Of a stretch of DNA of 64,000 bases, positions 33,698-44,483 are shown piece by piece. The notes under the pieces were generated by a model, which made no database searches, was not told the DNA's origin, and was given only the letters and a program-made list of their open reading frames with translations. Where the stretch lies: contig OX336345.1 of NCBI GenBank assembly GCA_946902875.1, forward strand, positions 3,007,395 through 3,071,394, read 5' to 3'. The position numbers and the translations under genes were made by a program. This DNA is from Nematopogon swammerdamellus. Lineage: Eukaryota; Arthropoda; Insecta; Lepidoptera; Adelidae. Position 1 is the stretch's first letter, and every line of letters begins with the position of its first letter.

Positions 33698-34884
33698 CTT
33701 AAGACGAGACGGTAGTTAACTTTCTCCATACAAAATCGACTTTCGGTGTGTTTAAACCCCTAAACCTTAACCGATTTTTACAGTTCTTTTTTATTGTTGT
33801 AATAAGGACAGTCGAATCTACTTTTCTGCCTTTTTTATTTTTTGAATATTTAGATATTCAATGCTGACTCAATAAAGCTTAACCCTTAGACCCCTGCATT
33901 TAATCTCCGGAACTAGCAGAGCAACCTTTATATATTTGTATTTATTATATTTGTATTATAAATTTGTACACTTTTTGTAGACATAAAAATAGATGTACTT
34001 GATTTTTTTCAGTTCTGAAATTTCATAGATTTCAGGTTTTTCAGGTGGGATGACATAGATCCCAGTAGTGGTTTATGGGTTGGATTTTTATATCCCAGCA
34101 GTAGATTATGAATAAAATAATTATTTTAACACTATGATTGTAATTTTTTTGTGTTGGGTAATAATCTATAATTAAAAGGCAAAATGACACAAAAGTATTT
34201 ATTATAAAAATTTAATTAAATTAAATTTATTAAATTTACGAAAAACTTCACGAAAAAGTAACAACGTGTGCGTCCTTAGTCACTGTGATGGCCGAATGAT
34301 GTGTAAAGTTATATCAGCTAGTTAGATAGCATTGTTCATAAACTACGGATGGCTTAAATTTCATAGAGATTATATTCATTTTTAAGTTTCCGGATTAACA
34401 GTAGGTTTAAAGACTTACATAAGTCGACGTTTCGCCCGCTTCATCAGGAACTGCGGGAGTTCCTGGAGCCGACGTCTGGTGTCCGTTGTACCAGACGTCA
34501 AACTGAGTCAAAGTTTGACGTCTGGTACATATATAATTAATAACAGAGTAAACTTAAATTCATAGAGATTGGTATGAAATACACACAGTGGAATTTTTGT
34601 AAACTTTTTGGGATATAAAATTACCCCATAGATAGGGGTCTAAGGGTTAATGAACTTCATGACATCAAAAAATACAAAATTCCATTTTTTTCGTTTGAAA
34701 TACAAATTTTTAGCTCCGGCGTTGTAGGTATATTTCATCTAAACAAAAAAATGACAGGAACGTAGATTGGACTGTCCTTAAGAGAAGAAAAAAAAATTAA
34801 AATCGGAAATGGTTTAGGGGCTAGAAAACAATAATGCCGAAAGACGATTTTGTATGGAGAAAGTTAACTTCCGCCTCGTCTTAA
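33698..34884. mobile_element. Long-TIR foldback element, about 1.19 kb
   Basis: The left arm begins AACTTAAGACGAGACGG, the right arm ends complementary to it, and TTAACTTTCTCCATACAAAA follows on both. Similarity continues through CCCCTAAACC and, further in, CTTAACCCTTAGACCCCT (33877 and, inverted, 34633). Arms are roughly 190 bp with gaps. The centre contains an 18-bp-arm hairpin (34487-34529). No gene found; TSD not clear. Confidence 0.65.
34487..34529. repeat. Perfect hairpin, 18-bp arms, 7-nt loop GAGTCAA
   Basis: TGTACCAGACGTCAAACT pairs with AGTTTGACGTCTGGTACA. A third partial copy (GACGTCTGGT) is at 34471, and an 8-bp-arm hairpin (CAGGAACT, loop, AGTTCCTG) lies just upstream. Confidence 0.8.
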
Positions 34885-34889
34885 GTTTG

Positions 34890-35660
34890 CAAAAAAGCAA
34901 TTGAATGGAGAAAATTGCACGAAAAGATACTAGATATACAGGAGTACGCAAAGGCGGACTTATCACTGCAAGTGATTTCATATACAGTCAACCTTTGGAT
35001 GATGAAGATGATGAATAAAATTGTAGGGAAAGAAAGAAGTATGTATGGGTAATGCAAGTGAAAGGGAGGAAGAATTCATGTTTTATTTTGTAAATATACC
35101 AACAATTATCACACAAATACATACATATATATTGCATACAACAATACATACTATACAAATCCACAAGTGAATAAAAATTGGGAAAACTTAATTATTAAGG
35201 TAGAATTTCTTCAACGACTTTTTAGAATCATTTAATCTTGCATTCGTAACTGCCAAACCACTTTTCTACAAGTTTTCATTAAAAATAAAATCAATTGTCG
35301 CTCCAGTAAGTACAATGTAAGTACATATATTACATAATGCAGTGATACATAAGGAGGATATTGCAGAATGCAAGGTGTCTGTTTTTTAGGCATAACACGC
35401 AATTTAGGCAACTATTTGAGATTCTAATCAGCTCAATGTCGCGCCAAGATCTGACGCAGCGGTGCGTCTGTGCAACCGTGATCAAAATCACAGCTTCGTG
35501 GCCGGAATGTTTACACGTAATCGCTTCACCCTAATATTTATGTTTACGAGTATATATATTTAAAAATAATTAAATCTAGACCTAAAAATAACTAAATTAA
35601 CTTTAAAAATAAGTATAACTATAAATGTAATTAATAATCGTCCATAGGGACCATATCATG
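34890..35660. other. AT-rich, LINE UTR crumbs
   Basis: 34925-34995 carries a reverse LINE UTR piece with GGCGGACTTATCACTGCAAG. The rest is unassigned. Confidence 0.4.
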
Positions 35661-35669
35661 GTAGGTATA

Positions 35670-35732
35670 TCAATACTAATAATAAATCTGTAGCCATCCC
35701 GGCCATGGAGTAAACCCGCTGGCAAAAGCTAG
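35670..35732 (+). mobile_element. 63-bp mini-Helitron derivative of element G
   Basis: It begins with the G left end (TCAATACTAATAATAAATC) and ends TGGCAAAAGCTAG, between A (35669) and T (35733). The middle is just GCCATCCCGGCCATGGAGTA and a few more bases; the 3' hairpin is lost. Confidence 0.7.
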
Positions 35733-35857
35733 TATATAAGGTCTTTCAAAATTAGTTCTGTATCGGAAATAGATCACTTTTCAAGAACAAAGAATTTTTT
35801 TTTCTTTACAAAAAAACATTTTTTTTATGTAAAATGTAAAAAAAAACAAATTTCTTA

Positions 35858-36785
35858 ATCGTTTCAGTTTCATGCCAGGAACAAAAAAGTCTTCCAACGC
35901 ATAGATATCTTTCTTTCAGAAATTGTGAAAAACCACAATTTTAGTTTTATTAGTACGGAATAGAAAGAATTTGATTTTTGACGTGATAACGTAACGTCTT
36001 ATAAATTGATGAACACCGGCTGCACGCACGAAAAAGTGTCACGTTCCATCTGAGCCTGTGTGTGCAAGCGAGAGCGCGTAACAAGCGATAGAGAGGCACG
36101 ATCGGCCCAAGCGTCGGCTTGTACACATTAATCTCTCTGGTTCTAAAGTACCAGGGCAGCACAAATTGAAAGGAGGTTACTCGTACCATAATATATTAAG
36201 CGCATCTGGCCGGTCGGAAAAGATTTCAAATTTCGAATATTCATGAAACAGGTTCTAAAGTACCAGGGCAGCACAAATTGAAAGGAGGTTACTCGTACCA
36301 TAATATATTAAGCTCATCTGGCCGGTCGGAAAAGATTTCTTATTCATGAAACAAGGGTCCGGATATGTATCACAATATAGATTCATGTATTTCGATTCAA
36401 TACAACGACAGAGAACCAAATATTAGGTATTTAACACTTTTTAGTTCTAGGTTTTTATTTTTAATTCGGTTTCGAATTTTTTAAAACTGTTTTTATTTAA
36501 TTCTTTTTAGTAATATTAAATAAAAAATAATAATCGAAATCGAATAATCGAAATCGATTGAAATCGAAGTTTTGCTGACGGTAACCACACACCATAGTAA
36601 TTATCCTCCTTTCAATTTATTCTGCCCTGGTACTTTACCACTTTATGACGTTATCATGTAAAACTATCGTCCGTAAACCGACTTTACAGACAAACAATTT
36701 TTTTTATCAACTTACACGTGTTACATCATAAAAGTAATGAAGACTTTTTTGTTACTGTTATGAAACTGAATCGGTTAGGCTATAA
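35858..36785. mobile_element. Imperfect foldback or TIR element with an internal 112-bp tandem duplication
   Basis: TCGTTTCAGTTTCATGCCAG then ACAAAAAAGTCTTCC at the left recurs inverted at 36738-36775, and GACGTGATAACGT at 35979 recurs inverted near 36648. Inside, 36140-36251 is repeated as 36252-36354 (GGTTCTAAAGTACCAGGGCA start), with a 9-10 bp deletion in the second unit, and a third inverted piece lies at 36600-36640. Confidence 0.5.
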
Positions 36786-37280
36786 TAAATCAATCACCTA
36801 TTTTTTTATTTAAATACATAAAAAAATACTTTACATAAAAAAAAGCCCAAGCCGGATACGGAACCCTAAAAATTTTGAGGTATAGATACCTAGGTGATCG
36901 GTCCTCGGTCCCGGTCGGTTAAGTAAGGTTACACCACATATCTAAGTACGCAGTGCAACGCCTTTCTACTAGGTCATAGTCAATTATAATTTGTATGACG
37001 TAGGTAATGCACCGGTTGATTGATCCGACCGAGCCTGCTTAGATAATAATGCTATGACGTTAGCTGCATAATATTGACGCCTACAAGGTGTCTATCAGAC
37101 AGAAAATGTCGGTCCATGAACATTTACAGGGATTTATCATATTCAAATTTAACTTAGAAAATCGGCCAAGTGCGAGTCGGACTCGCGCACCGAGGGTTCT
37201 GTACCACTGTCCACCACACAATATATTTGTGTAGATGTAGTATGTTATAGTAACGTAATCAAAGCTTAGTATGTTTTTTT

Positions 37281-37660
37281 TTTATGGAAACTGACACGGT
37301 TGGCTACATCACCTACAACGTCCGTGATGTCAGCTCATAACACCGGGTGAACTAGGTGCCATGTCAGTGCTTCCCCCTTTGATCGTGCCGGCTACACTGA
37401 ACTGGTCGGAAAACACAAACTATTTACATAGCCGTTTTGACCGACGTTTCATTCAGTGCGGTGGTACCAACCCGGGCGGGTTAAACCCTACCACCAAGTA
37501 AGATTAGGAGGGAAGGGACCTACAGTTTTACGAGGAATCCGAACCTCGGTGAGCCTCCAACGATCAGCGGTCACCCATCCAAGAACTGACCGCACCCAGC
37601 GTTGCTTAACATTAAATAGCGACAGTTGACTGTCTGCACCACTGAACTATAGAGGCTGAC
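37281..37660 (-). mobile_element. SINE-A, full length
   Basis: Closely similar to the copy at 9341-9716; both share the GCTTCCCCCTTTGATCGT variant in the body, so they may share a source. The chimeric head occupies 37532-37659. Confidence 0.8.
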
Positions 37661-37730
37661 AAGCTTAGTATGTTAGTAAAACAAACTTATAGAATAGAAC
37701 ATACAAGAGAAAAATATTAACAATAATATA

Positions 37731-37856
37731 AGCTCCGACGACCACCTTAAGAAGCTCTCGCTGAGTGGTTGGGTCAAGGGCCAGATCCAGAAAGCAGCCC
37801 TGCTCGACACTGCACGCATCGTCCGGAGGTTTCTCTCTTTGGGACCCGACCGGTAG
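37731..37856 (+). pseudogene. C-terminal fragment of a non-LTR retrotransposon ORF2
   Basis: 41 codons ending in TAG: SSDDHLKKLSLSGWVKGQ, then IQKAALLDTARIVRRFLSL. Phrases such as SGWVKGQ and LDTARIVRRFL are, to my knowledge, typical of the last residues of insect LINE polyproteins; the clade is not certain. A GC-rich 3' UTR then an AT-rich tail follow to about 38005, where a second, opposite-strand retroelement fragment begins. Confidence 0.5.
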
Positions 37857-38007
37857 CCTGGGCTCGCCCCGCCCCGCGCCGGTGATGGAAACTCCGTTAG
37901 TTTTTATATTAATTTTAGGTTTTAAATTTAAAAAAATGTAAAATTTATATACAAAATAAATGTGGAAATAAATGGATGAAAAAATATTATTAAAAACAAT
38001 ATATAAT

Positions 38008-38166
38008 TAAAATAAAAAGTTCTTCCATAGGGACTGTGACCGCAGTACCAAGGAACGAAGGTTCCCCCGCTGAATGGCCAAGCTTATGTTTTGTGTGAGG
38101 AACGCTCTGGCACGACAACGGTCCCCGGACGCCTCCATAAGCAGTTTGCCCAACTGATTCACCATT
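38008..38166 (-). pseudogene. Divergent relative of the SLAIQRGN retroelement C-terminus
   Basis: The minus-strand frame reads VNQLGKLLMEASGDRCRA, then FLTQNISLAIQRGNLRSLVL, then a stop near 38008. It aligns with the C-terminus of the protein fragment in Helitron H but clearly belongs to a different copy or subfamily. It is 5'-truncated. Confidence 0.55.
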
Positions 38167-38798
38167 TCTTTGGTGTTTTATAAATTTGTGTTATGTGTTG
38201 ATCAAATTAATTATGTTTTAGAAAATAACGAAACGCCTAAATAAAAACTGCAGCAATATTTGCGCGTAATCAAGATCTATCAATATGGCAAATTTTAAGT
38301 TTCTACGTTGCTTAGTTTTCAAGAAAAACCTCGTGACATACGGACAGATACGGGGGTGATCTTATAAGAGTTTCGTTTTTTAGGTTTTCGTATCCCGTAC
38401 GGAAGCCTATTACTAAGCCTACGCCGTCATGTCTGTCTGTCTATCTGTCCTACTGCTGTATCTTTGGTACCGTAATAGATAGCCGGTTGAAATTTTCACA
38501 CAATATGTGCTATTATGGCGGATATAATAACAAATAATAAAAAATAGAAAAAATAAAAAATTAAGAGGGGTTCCCATACCAGAAACGTGTTTTTATTCAA
38601 TTTTTTTGTGGTGCGGAAACCTCGGTGTTCGAGACCGACTCGCACTTGGCCGGTTTTTACTTTTTCGGGTACGTAATCCTAAAAAGGCGCTAAATTTAGC
38701 GCGAGCGAAACAGTTGCTATAGGTTTACCCTTTACACGGTTCACCCATCTATGAATGGCATAGCTCCAAAGTTGTTTTATTGCGTAGTGTCATGCGAT

Positions 38799-39282
38799 CT
38801 GTACCCTAATCACGAGATTTATCCTTCTACGCTACGCCGTGTTCTCCGCATCATTTTGTATGGAGAAACGGAACAGCGTCTCTAGTGCAGGGTTCGTAAA
38901 CGTTAGAAAAAATATCCGTGCACTAACGTTTTGATAGGTTGATTTTGGTAGCGTTTGAAGACAAACGCTACAAAAACATCAGAATAGGAACCGTTTGCAA
39001 ACTAACATAAAACTAACGTTAGAAATAACCCTACGCGCAAACGTTATTTCTATCAAAACGCTAGAGCGCCGAACTAGTATACGGCGCCACGGCGGATGCG
39101 GGAGCGCGGCGGCGGCCTATATAACTGACTGAATTGATAGTTTAAACGTTAGTTGAAGTCTAGTGATAGATTTGCGAACTTGTTTTCTCCATACAAAATG
39201 ATGCTGAGAACACGGCGGCGGCGCGGCGGCGCCGCGTAGCGTAGCGTAGCGTAGTAGGTTAAATCTCGTGATTAGGGTACAG
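38799..39282. mobile_element. TIR element, 484 bp, with about 90-bp arms
   Basis: The left end CTGTACCCTAATCACGAGAT and the right end, its inverse, match. The arms continue through CTACGCTACGC and CATCATTTTGTATGGAG. The right arm has an expanded GTAGC microsatellite (39235-39256) and a GCGGCGGC tract. The interior has repeated AACGTT motifs but no gene. Confidence 0.7.
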
Positions 39283-39532
39283 AGCGGGGGTATCCTCTAT
39301 TAGCAATTCACCGCTACTAGCAATTTGTCATGATCTGACTCACTCGCTCCCAACGGGCTTGTCAATGCGTCTAGTGAGACAGAGATCGGCTACCGATATT
39401 TTTACGATATTCGCTAATAGAGAATTAGGCAGGCGTGAAATGAAGGGAAGCACATGGCACCTAGTTCACCCAGTGTTATGGGCTGACATCGCGGATGTTG
39501 TAGGTGAGGTAGCCAACCGTGTCAGTTTCCAC

Positions 39533-39830
39533 TAGGCTTGCCAGGGGCCCGGGATTTCCGGGATTGTCCCGGGCTAGGCACCAATGTCCCGTGTCCCGGG
39601 CGAAGGGTCATTTACTCCCGGTAAGAGTTCAGATGCTGATAGAGTGCTCAAATTAGCAATTTCCTTCTTTCATTTTATTGTAGTGTTGCTTACTAAAGTT
39701 GTTCGCGCTAAACCCCACAAAAATTATAGCAGAAAAATATTGATCTTTTCTTTCTTCACCATTATATTTTATGAAGGACTGCCGTAGTAGATATGTCCCG
39801 GGAAGATTAACATCAGATCTGGCAAGCCTA
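39533..39830. mobile_element. hAT-type MITE, 298 bp, with 12-bp TIRs and 8-bp TSD
   Basis: The ends TAGGCTTGCCAG and CTGGCAAGCCTA are perfect inverted repeats, and GTTTCCAC is duplicated exactly at 39525-39532 and 39831-39838. The duplicated bases belong to the 3' end of a SINE-A copy, so the target was a SINE. The interior has CCCGGG-rich motifs near the left end and no conserved gene; its open frames are short. Confidence 0.88.
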
Positions 39831-39889
39831 GTTTCCACTGACATGACAACTAGTCCACCACGGTGTTATGGGCTGACATCGACTCTCCA

Positions 39890-40560
39890 TAAACAAAACA
39901 GCTTCATGTTGGCTGATCATCACACACACTCGATCTACTGCACGTTCTATGGCCGGTGGCAGTTGGCTATCGGCACCGATATTGGCGTCGATCAAGGTTC
40001 TTAGTTCATATTATAATACTACATCGCACCAATACAATGTCTTCGGCGGAGCAAGGCGCGGCAAGCCACGAGCTCGTAAGTCAAGCTCGCGCACCGCAAC
40101 CGCGCGCAGCATTTACATAAATTAGACATATTTATGACATGCCACGTCACGTGACCAATCGATTAACGTGTATCCGCTGATGAGAATCGGAATAGTGAGC
40201 GATGAGCAGTGAGCGGACATGGAAAATGTCACTTTATTCGGTTGAAATACGGCGTAAAATCGATTAGCGCTCACTTAACTGCGAGTTGATAGATTTCGAG
40301 TTTTGTTTTTCGAACTTAATAGAGTCGAATTTGGAATAGCAGGTTGAGTTCTTCTCGTGATAGTGTTCGAGTGTCGGTTTGAACGGTCGAATTTCAAAAA
40401 TTATAAAGTTGAACCGTAATTAGTCACAGAAGTTTAGAGATATCGTCGGATCCTGTTCGGCGGACAGCCGCCGCCGCCGCCGTCGTCGCGGCGTCGTCGA
40501 CCCGCCTTGCTGAGTTGCTCGGTCACAGCCTTAAAGGGTCAATGTTAAAGACCGTGAAAT
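39890..40560. other. Unassigned, moderately GC-rich
   Basis: It contains a GCCGCCGCCGCCGTCGTCGC run near 40469-40490. No open frame or element recognised. Confidence 0.4.
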
Positions 40561-40840
40561 TTATTTTATACTAGCTGAGCCCGCGGCTCCGCTCGCGTGA
40601 AATTCGTATTCCAAAGAAGAATGTAAGTAACTAAGGGCGAGGCCGAAGGCCGAGCTGCGTTCAGGTAAACCAAAAACCCTCTTCCGCCTTCGGGCCTCGC
40701 CCTTAAAGACTTCCTTTCTTCTATAGAATATAATATCGTTTACTCAATCTATTTATTTCATAAAAATAAAAAAGTAATATTAATAACTAAAGAATTAAAC
40801 CTACCTAACAAACATTAAAATAACTATCAAAACGGGCATT

Positions 40841-41266
40841 TTAAAATGTTCTTAGAGCACTTGCGGCATTACCCCGCTGGATGGCAAGGCTTACCCTTTG
40901 AATGAAGTACATAAGCCCTTGATGGCGGGACACCAGTTGCGTCAACCAGCTCAAGCCTCTTTTGGCTTCACTGCTCCACGGACCGAGGGTTTCAACCGCA
41001 AACGCAACAAATTCGAAATCTTTAATTATATTTCTATATTTGCTGCGTTTGAGGCTCTCCGCCCCAGCCTCGGCCGCGCCAGCCGCTCTTGAAGATGTCC
41101 TAACGTGACTTGGAGCCAATGTGAGAACAAAAGTGGCGTCCCACATAAAAGAACTACCCTTAGTCCATGGCACTAAGGTGATAGCATCGGGCCTCTTGAC
41201 ATCCAGCCGGGAATAACCGCGAGGTTCTAGGATGCACGGTATATTTGCCGTTAGAAGCGTGGACTT
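40841..41266 (-). pseudogene. Fragment of a non-LTR retroelement-type protein (C-terminal, possible restriction-like endonuclease) inside Helitron H copy 1
   Basis: The minus-strand frame is open for about 141 codons without an ATG start. In order it shows ILEPRGYS, VKRPDAITLVPW, FMWDATFVLTLAPSHV, an Ala-rich stretch, FVAFAVETLGPW and a C-terminal SLAIQRGNAAS, ending in TAA. I know this pattern from the C-terminal parts of many invertebrate retroelement reverse transcriptases. The PD followed by WD spacing resembles a restriction-like endonuclease, but that reading is inference. The 3' UTR that follows recurs at 31065-31181. The fragment lacks the polymerase domain, so it is a 5'-truncated passenger. 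Confidence 0.6.
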
Positions 41267-41333
41267 TATAATAAAATTTAAAGATTTAAAAATTTACAAT
41301 CTTAATATTAATTAACTTTATTCGAGAGGGTTT

Positions 41334-41866
41334 AGCTTCTTCCTGAACGCAGCTCGGCCTTCGGCCTCGCCCTTAGTTACTTGCTTTCTTCGAGATAGTT
41401 TATCATTTGTCAGAACGTAGCTCGGCCTTCGGCCTCGCCTTAGTTGCTTACTTTCTTCAGATGGTTAAGCTTCTTCCTGAACGCAGATCGGCCTTCGGCC
41501 TCGCCCTTAGTTACTTGCTTTCTTCGAGATGGTTTTTCAATTATCCGAACGTAGCTCGGCCTTCGGCCTCACCTTAGTTACTTACTTTCTTCAAGATGGT
41601 TTAGCTTCTTCCTGAACGCAGCTCGGCCTGCGGCCTCGCCCATAGTTACTTACTTTCTTCGAGAAGGTTTATGGTCTTCCAGAATAGGGCTCGGCCTTCG
41701 GCCTCGCCCTTAGTTACTTACTTTCTTCAAGAATGTTTTTCTTCTTCCTGAACTCAGCTCCACCTTCCGCCTCGCCCTTAGTTACTTTCATCGAGAAAGA
41801 ATATCGTTTACGTGAGCGCAGATCCGCCTTCGGGACCGCCTTTAGTTACTTACTTTCTTTTTTTTT
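41334..41866. repeat. Degenerate ~66-bp tandem repeat (8 units) inside Helitron H copy 1
   Basis: Units are marked by GAACGCAGCTCGGCCTTCGG and GCCCTTAGTTACTTGCTTTC, starting near 41339, 41406, 41471, 41540, 41606, 41672, 41734 and 41804. Each has a GGCCTTCGGCC-type hairpin. Repeated identically at 46849-47381 in copy 2. Confidence 0.75.
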
Positions 41867-43014
41867 AATACGAATTTCACGCGAGCGAAGCCGCGGGCAA
41901 CAGATATATAAATTTTATTGCAGCAATGACAGCGACATAACTTCGACTTTCAATTATTATTTTTATTTATCAAACAATTTGTCACCGGCCAGCTCACGTC
42001 GAGATGACAGTTCTCCGTTGTCAACATGACATTTAAAATTGTTTTTTACCTTTACTTTGGATTACGTGATTTTTATTATATTTTTTAATTATTATATTCA
42101 TCTGGGATATACACTGTCACTATAAAAAGTTTCGTCAAATTCCGTTCAGTGGTTTTTGCGAGATGCGCGTACAAATAGACATTTTTGCATTTACGATTTT
42201 ATGATATGTATAGAAAGAATAGATATGTATTGACTATTGTGTTCAAGTTATAAAAAAGAAGAACTGTCATTTTCGTTGTATCTACTGTATCTACTTATTT
42301 TTAAATTTCGAATGAATATTTTATTCAAATTGTATTTGCTGCCAGTTCTCAAGATATAATTATGTACTTTGGACTACGTGATTTTAAACGCGCAATAATG
42401 TTTATAATTGTTAATTTTTTTTTATTTTTTGTTATTTTTTTTTACGTATTATGTTAACCCGGCATATAAACTGCCACTATACAAAGTTTCGTCTAATTCC
42501 GTTCAGTGGTTTTTGCGTGATGCGCGTACAGACAAACAAACAAACAAACAAAAATTTTAAAAACTGTTCTAACATGTTCAGTATCTCGTTTTAAGCCACC
42601 CTGGTTAGTTTTTTTCCGAATACATTCAATGTACAGACTTTCTTACCTCTACGATTTTATTATATGTATAGATAATGCCCTACATATGTAATCAGGTAAA
42701 AATATGTACAGGTCAGGTTCAAAAAAGTTAATTAAAGCGACGATGTCGAAATAATAATTTATTTAACAGTGATTGGAGAAGATAGTGTAATTGATTTAAA
42801 TGGTGTTTTTGTGAGATTCGTAGGTAAACTAATCTCGCAAAAACACTAAAGCGATACAGAGATCAATTAATGTGTATAGTACCACCTACCAACGCAGCAG
42901 GAAGTACAGGTAGAGGAGAATCAATTAATTAAAGGAATAAAGTAGCTAGGTACTAGAATCATCAAAGGAATAAAGTAGCTACTAGAAAAATCAAAGATCA
43001 TGGAGGTCGCTACT

Positions 43015-43690
43015 CGCTAGGTATGTGAGACGTAACCTCAGCCTGTTTCAGATCAACGGAGTCAGTCACAGCTACCTGACTCGATCTCGCGACCAATTAC
43101 GTAGTATAAAGCATCGTCTTACAAAATCAGAAAGGTCGGTAGCTGTGATTGGGCCCACGATCTGGAATAGGCTGAGTGAATCTATTCGAAATGCTCCATC
43201 GGACGGTATCATCTCATCTAAGCTCAAGGAGTTTCTGGTCACCAAAGCATACTACTCCGCAGAGGAGTTCTTAGACCGTGATGATTTCTCAAATGGATAA
43301 TACATAAAAGGCCATGTAATTGGTATTATTTTATATTGTTAAATTTTATATTCTTTTTTATATACTTACACTGAAATTCCATATTATTGTTCCATAATAA
43401 TATACTTGGATACGTAGCTCTCCGAGATGGGGGTGGTGGTGGCCTACGAGTCTAGTACCACCACCTATCGCTCGTAGCTTGCCTCGCGTCGTCTCGGAGA
43501 GCTCCGTAGCCACGGCCTGCACCCGCCGGCGGCGTGCTTGGAGGCTTGCCTCCCGCAGTCGGCGGAAATTACCGTTTTTATCTAGATTTTGTATTAATTT
43601 TGTGTATTTTTATTACTTTTTGTAAAATGTATGTAAAATTAATATAAAAATATTGTAAAACGTGAAATAAAGGATATAATATACTTACAT
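43015..43690 (+). pseudogene. 5'-truncated LINE: reverse transcriptase C-terminus plus 3' UTR
   Basis: An open 91-codon frame (43025-43300) contains SYLTRSRDQLRSIKHRL, GPTIWNRLSESIRNAPS, then FLVTKAYYSAEEFLDRDDF. This matches the usual non-LTR RT end: TR..., GP..WN.LP..IR, and a Lys/Tyr-rich tail. TAA is followed by a 380-bp 3' UTR that includes a GC-rich palindromic part (43408-43505, with CTCTCCGAGA twice in opposite directions) and a GAAATAAAGG poly(A)-like end. No upstream RT core is present. Confidence 0.65.
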
Positions 43691-44149
43691 ATTTTTATGT
43701 GTAAAGAATCTGAATCTGTATCTGAATGGCACCCCAACATGGCACTCTAACATGCATCTACAATACTGAGTTTATTCGTTAGAATCAATCGTTTATGTCA
43801 GAATATCGTAAAATGAAATATGATTTAATATCGATTGTAGGTACAAGTATATATTGCAATTTTTACAAATTTTAATGTCTACCTAATCCTTAATGTCAGG
43901 TTCCATTGTCATATAACTAAGAAGTTACCAAGAGAACAGAAGAAAGGGAAAGTCTGCGAGCCAATAAGGCTTTCTTCATACTAGGCATGCTCCTAAGAAA
44001 TTCAAAGCCCCATTAAGTGTTCGAGAACCATGGCAGGTTCGGTTGAATTAGAAGATCTTGAAGAGAACATTTGTGATCTGGGTATATTAAAAATCTCTTC
44101 ATTTCATTCATATTTTTTTACGATAAAAAAAAATTATGAAAACGTGACC

Positions 44150-44262
44150 TGGACTTCTTTTCATCTACAAGTAGGTGTCTAACGATGCCCATGTACATTT
44201 GATGAACGGGGATTGCGAATGCCATGCCGGCCTGACAGGAACGGTTCACTTTTATAGTATTT
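44150..44262 (-). pseudogene. LINE 3' end fragment related to 23190-23260
   Basis: A stretch containing GGTGTCTAACGATGCCCATG and GCCGGCCTGACAGGAACGG aligns with the Jockey-like remnant at 23190-23262. It is only about 80-110 bp long. Confidence 0.4.
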
Positions 44263-44297
44263 TATTATTTTAGGGCGTTCCCTACGTCAGCCGAAGG

Positions 44298-44483
44298 GAA
44301 GACGACCGATGGAGCAACCGTGTCCTACACTGGCGGCCGTGGACAGGAAAACGGATTGTGGGAAGACCATTCGCCAGGTGGGACGGCGACATCAAGTACG
44401 CCAGCGGAAAGCAATGGTTCCGCACTGCTGAAGGCCGGGAGGATGGGAGGAAAATTGTAGAGGGGTATTGCACTGGCAGTTAA
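44298..44483 (+). pseudogene. RTE-type LINE reverse transcriptase C-terminal remnant
   Basis: The frame EDDRWSNRVLHWRPWTGKR, then IVGRPFARWDGDIKYASGK, QWFRTAEGRE and a stop at 44481-44483, carries the hallmark order RW..RVL.WRP..GKR..GRP..RW.DD.....G..W of RTE-clade endonuclease/RT proteins. The copy is 5'-truncated and somewhat decayed. Confidence 0.75.

Larger units (their letters stand above)
40571..42672 (-). mobile_element. Helitron-like element H, copy 1, 2102 bp
   Basis: Read on the minus strand it begins TCTATACATATAATAAAA at 42672 and ends in a GC-rich hairpin followed by CTAG (to 40571). It lies between host A (42673) and T (40570). TC start, CTRR end and A-T insertion without target duplication are the hallmarks of Helitrons. 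The same 2.1 kb recurs at 46086-48187 with different flanks and only one difference that I saw (42152 G, 47667 A). It carries a retroelement protein fragment (40841-41266) and eight ~66-bp degenerate repeats (41334-41866). It also contains a second, opposite-facing terminal hairpin (about 41874-41904) and a second internal left-end-like segment (about 42190-42215). No Rep/helicase is present, so it is non-autonomous. Confidence 0.85.

Noticed and set aside
40841..41173. Duplicated 110-aa host gene (also at 46356-46688)
   Set aside because: It lies inside a Helitron-like element, has no real start codon and matches a retroelement protein pattern.
43025..43300. Single-exon host gene of 91 aa
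   Set aside because: The sequence is the C-terminal end of a non-LTR reverse transcriptase.
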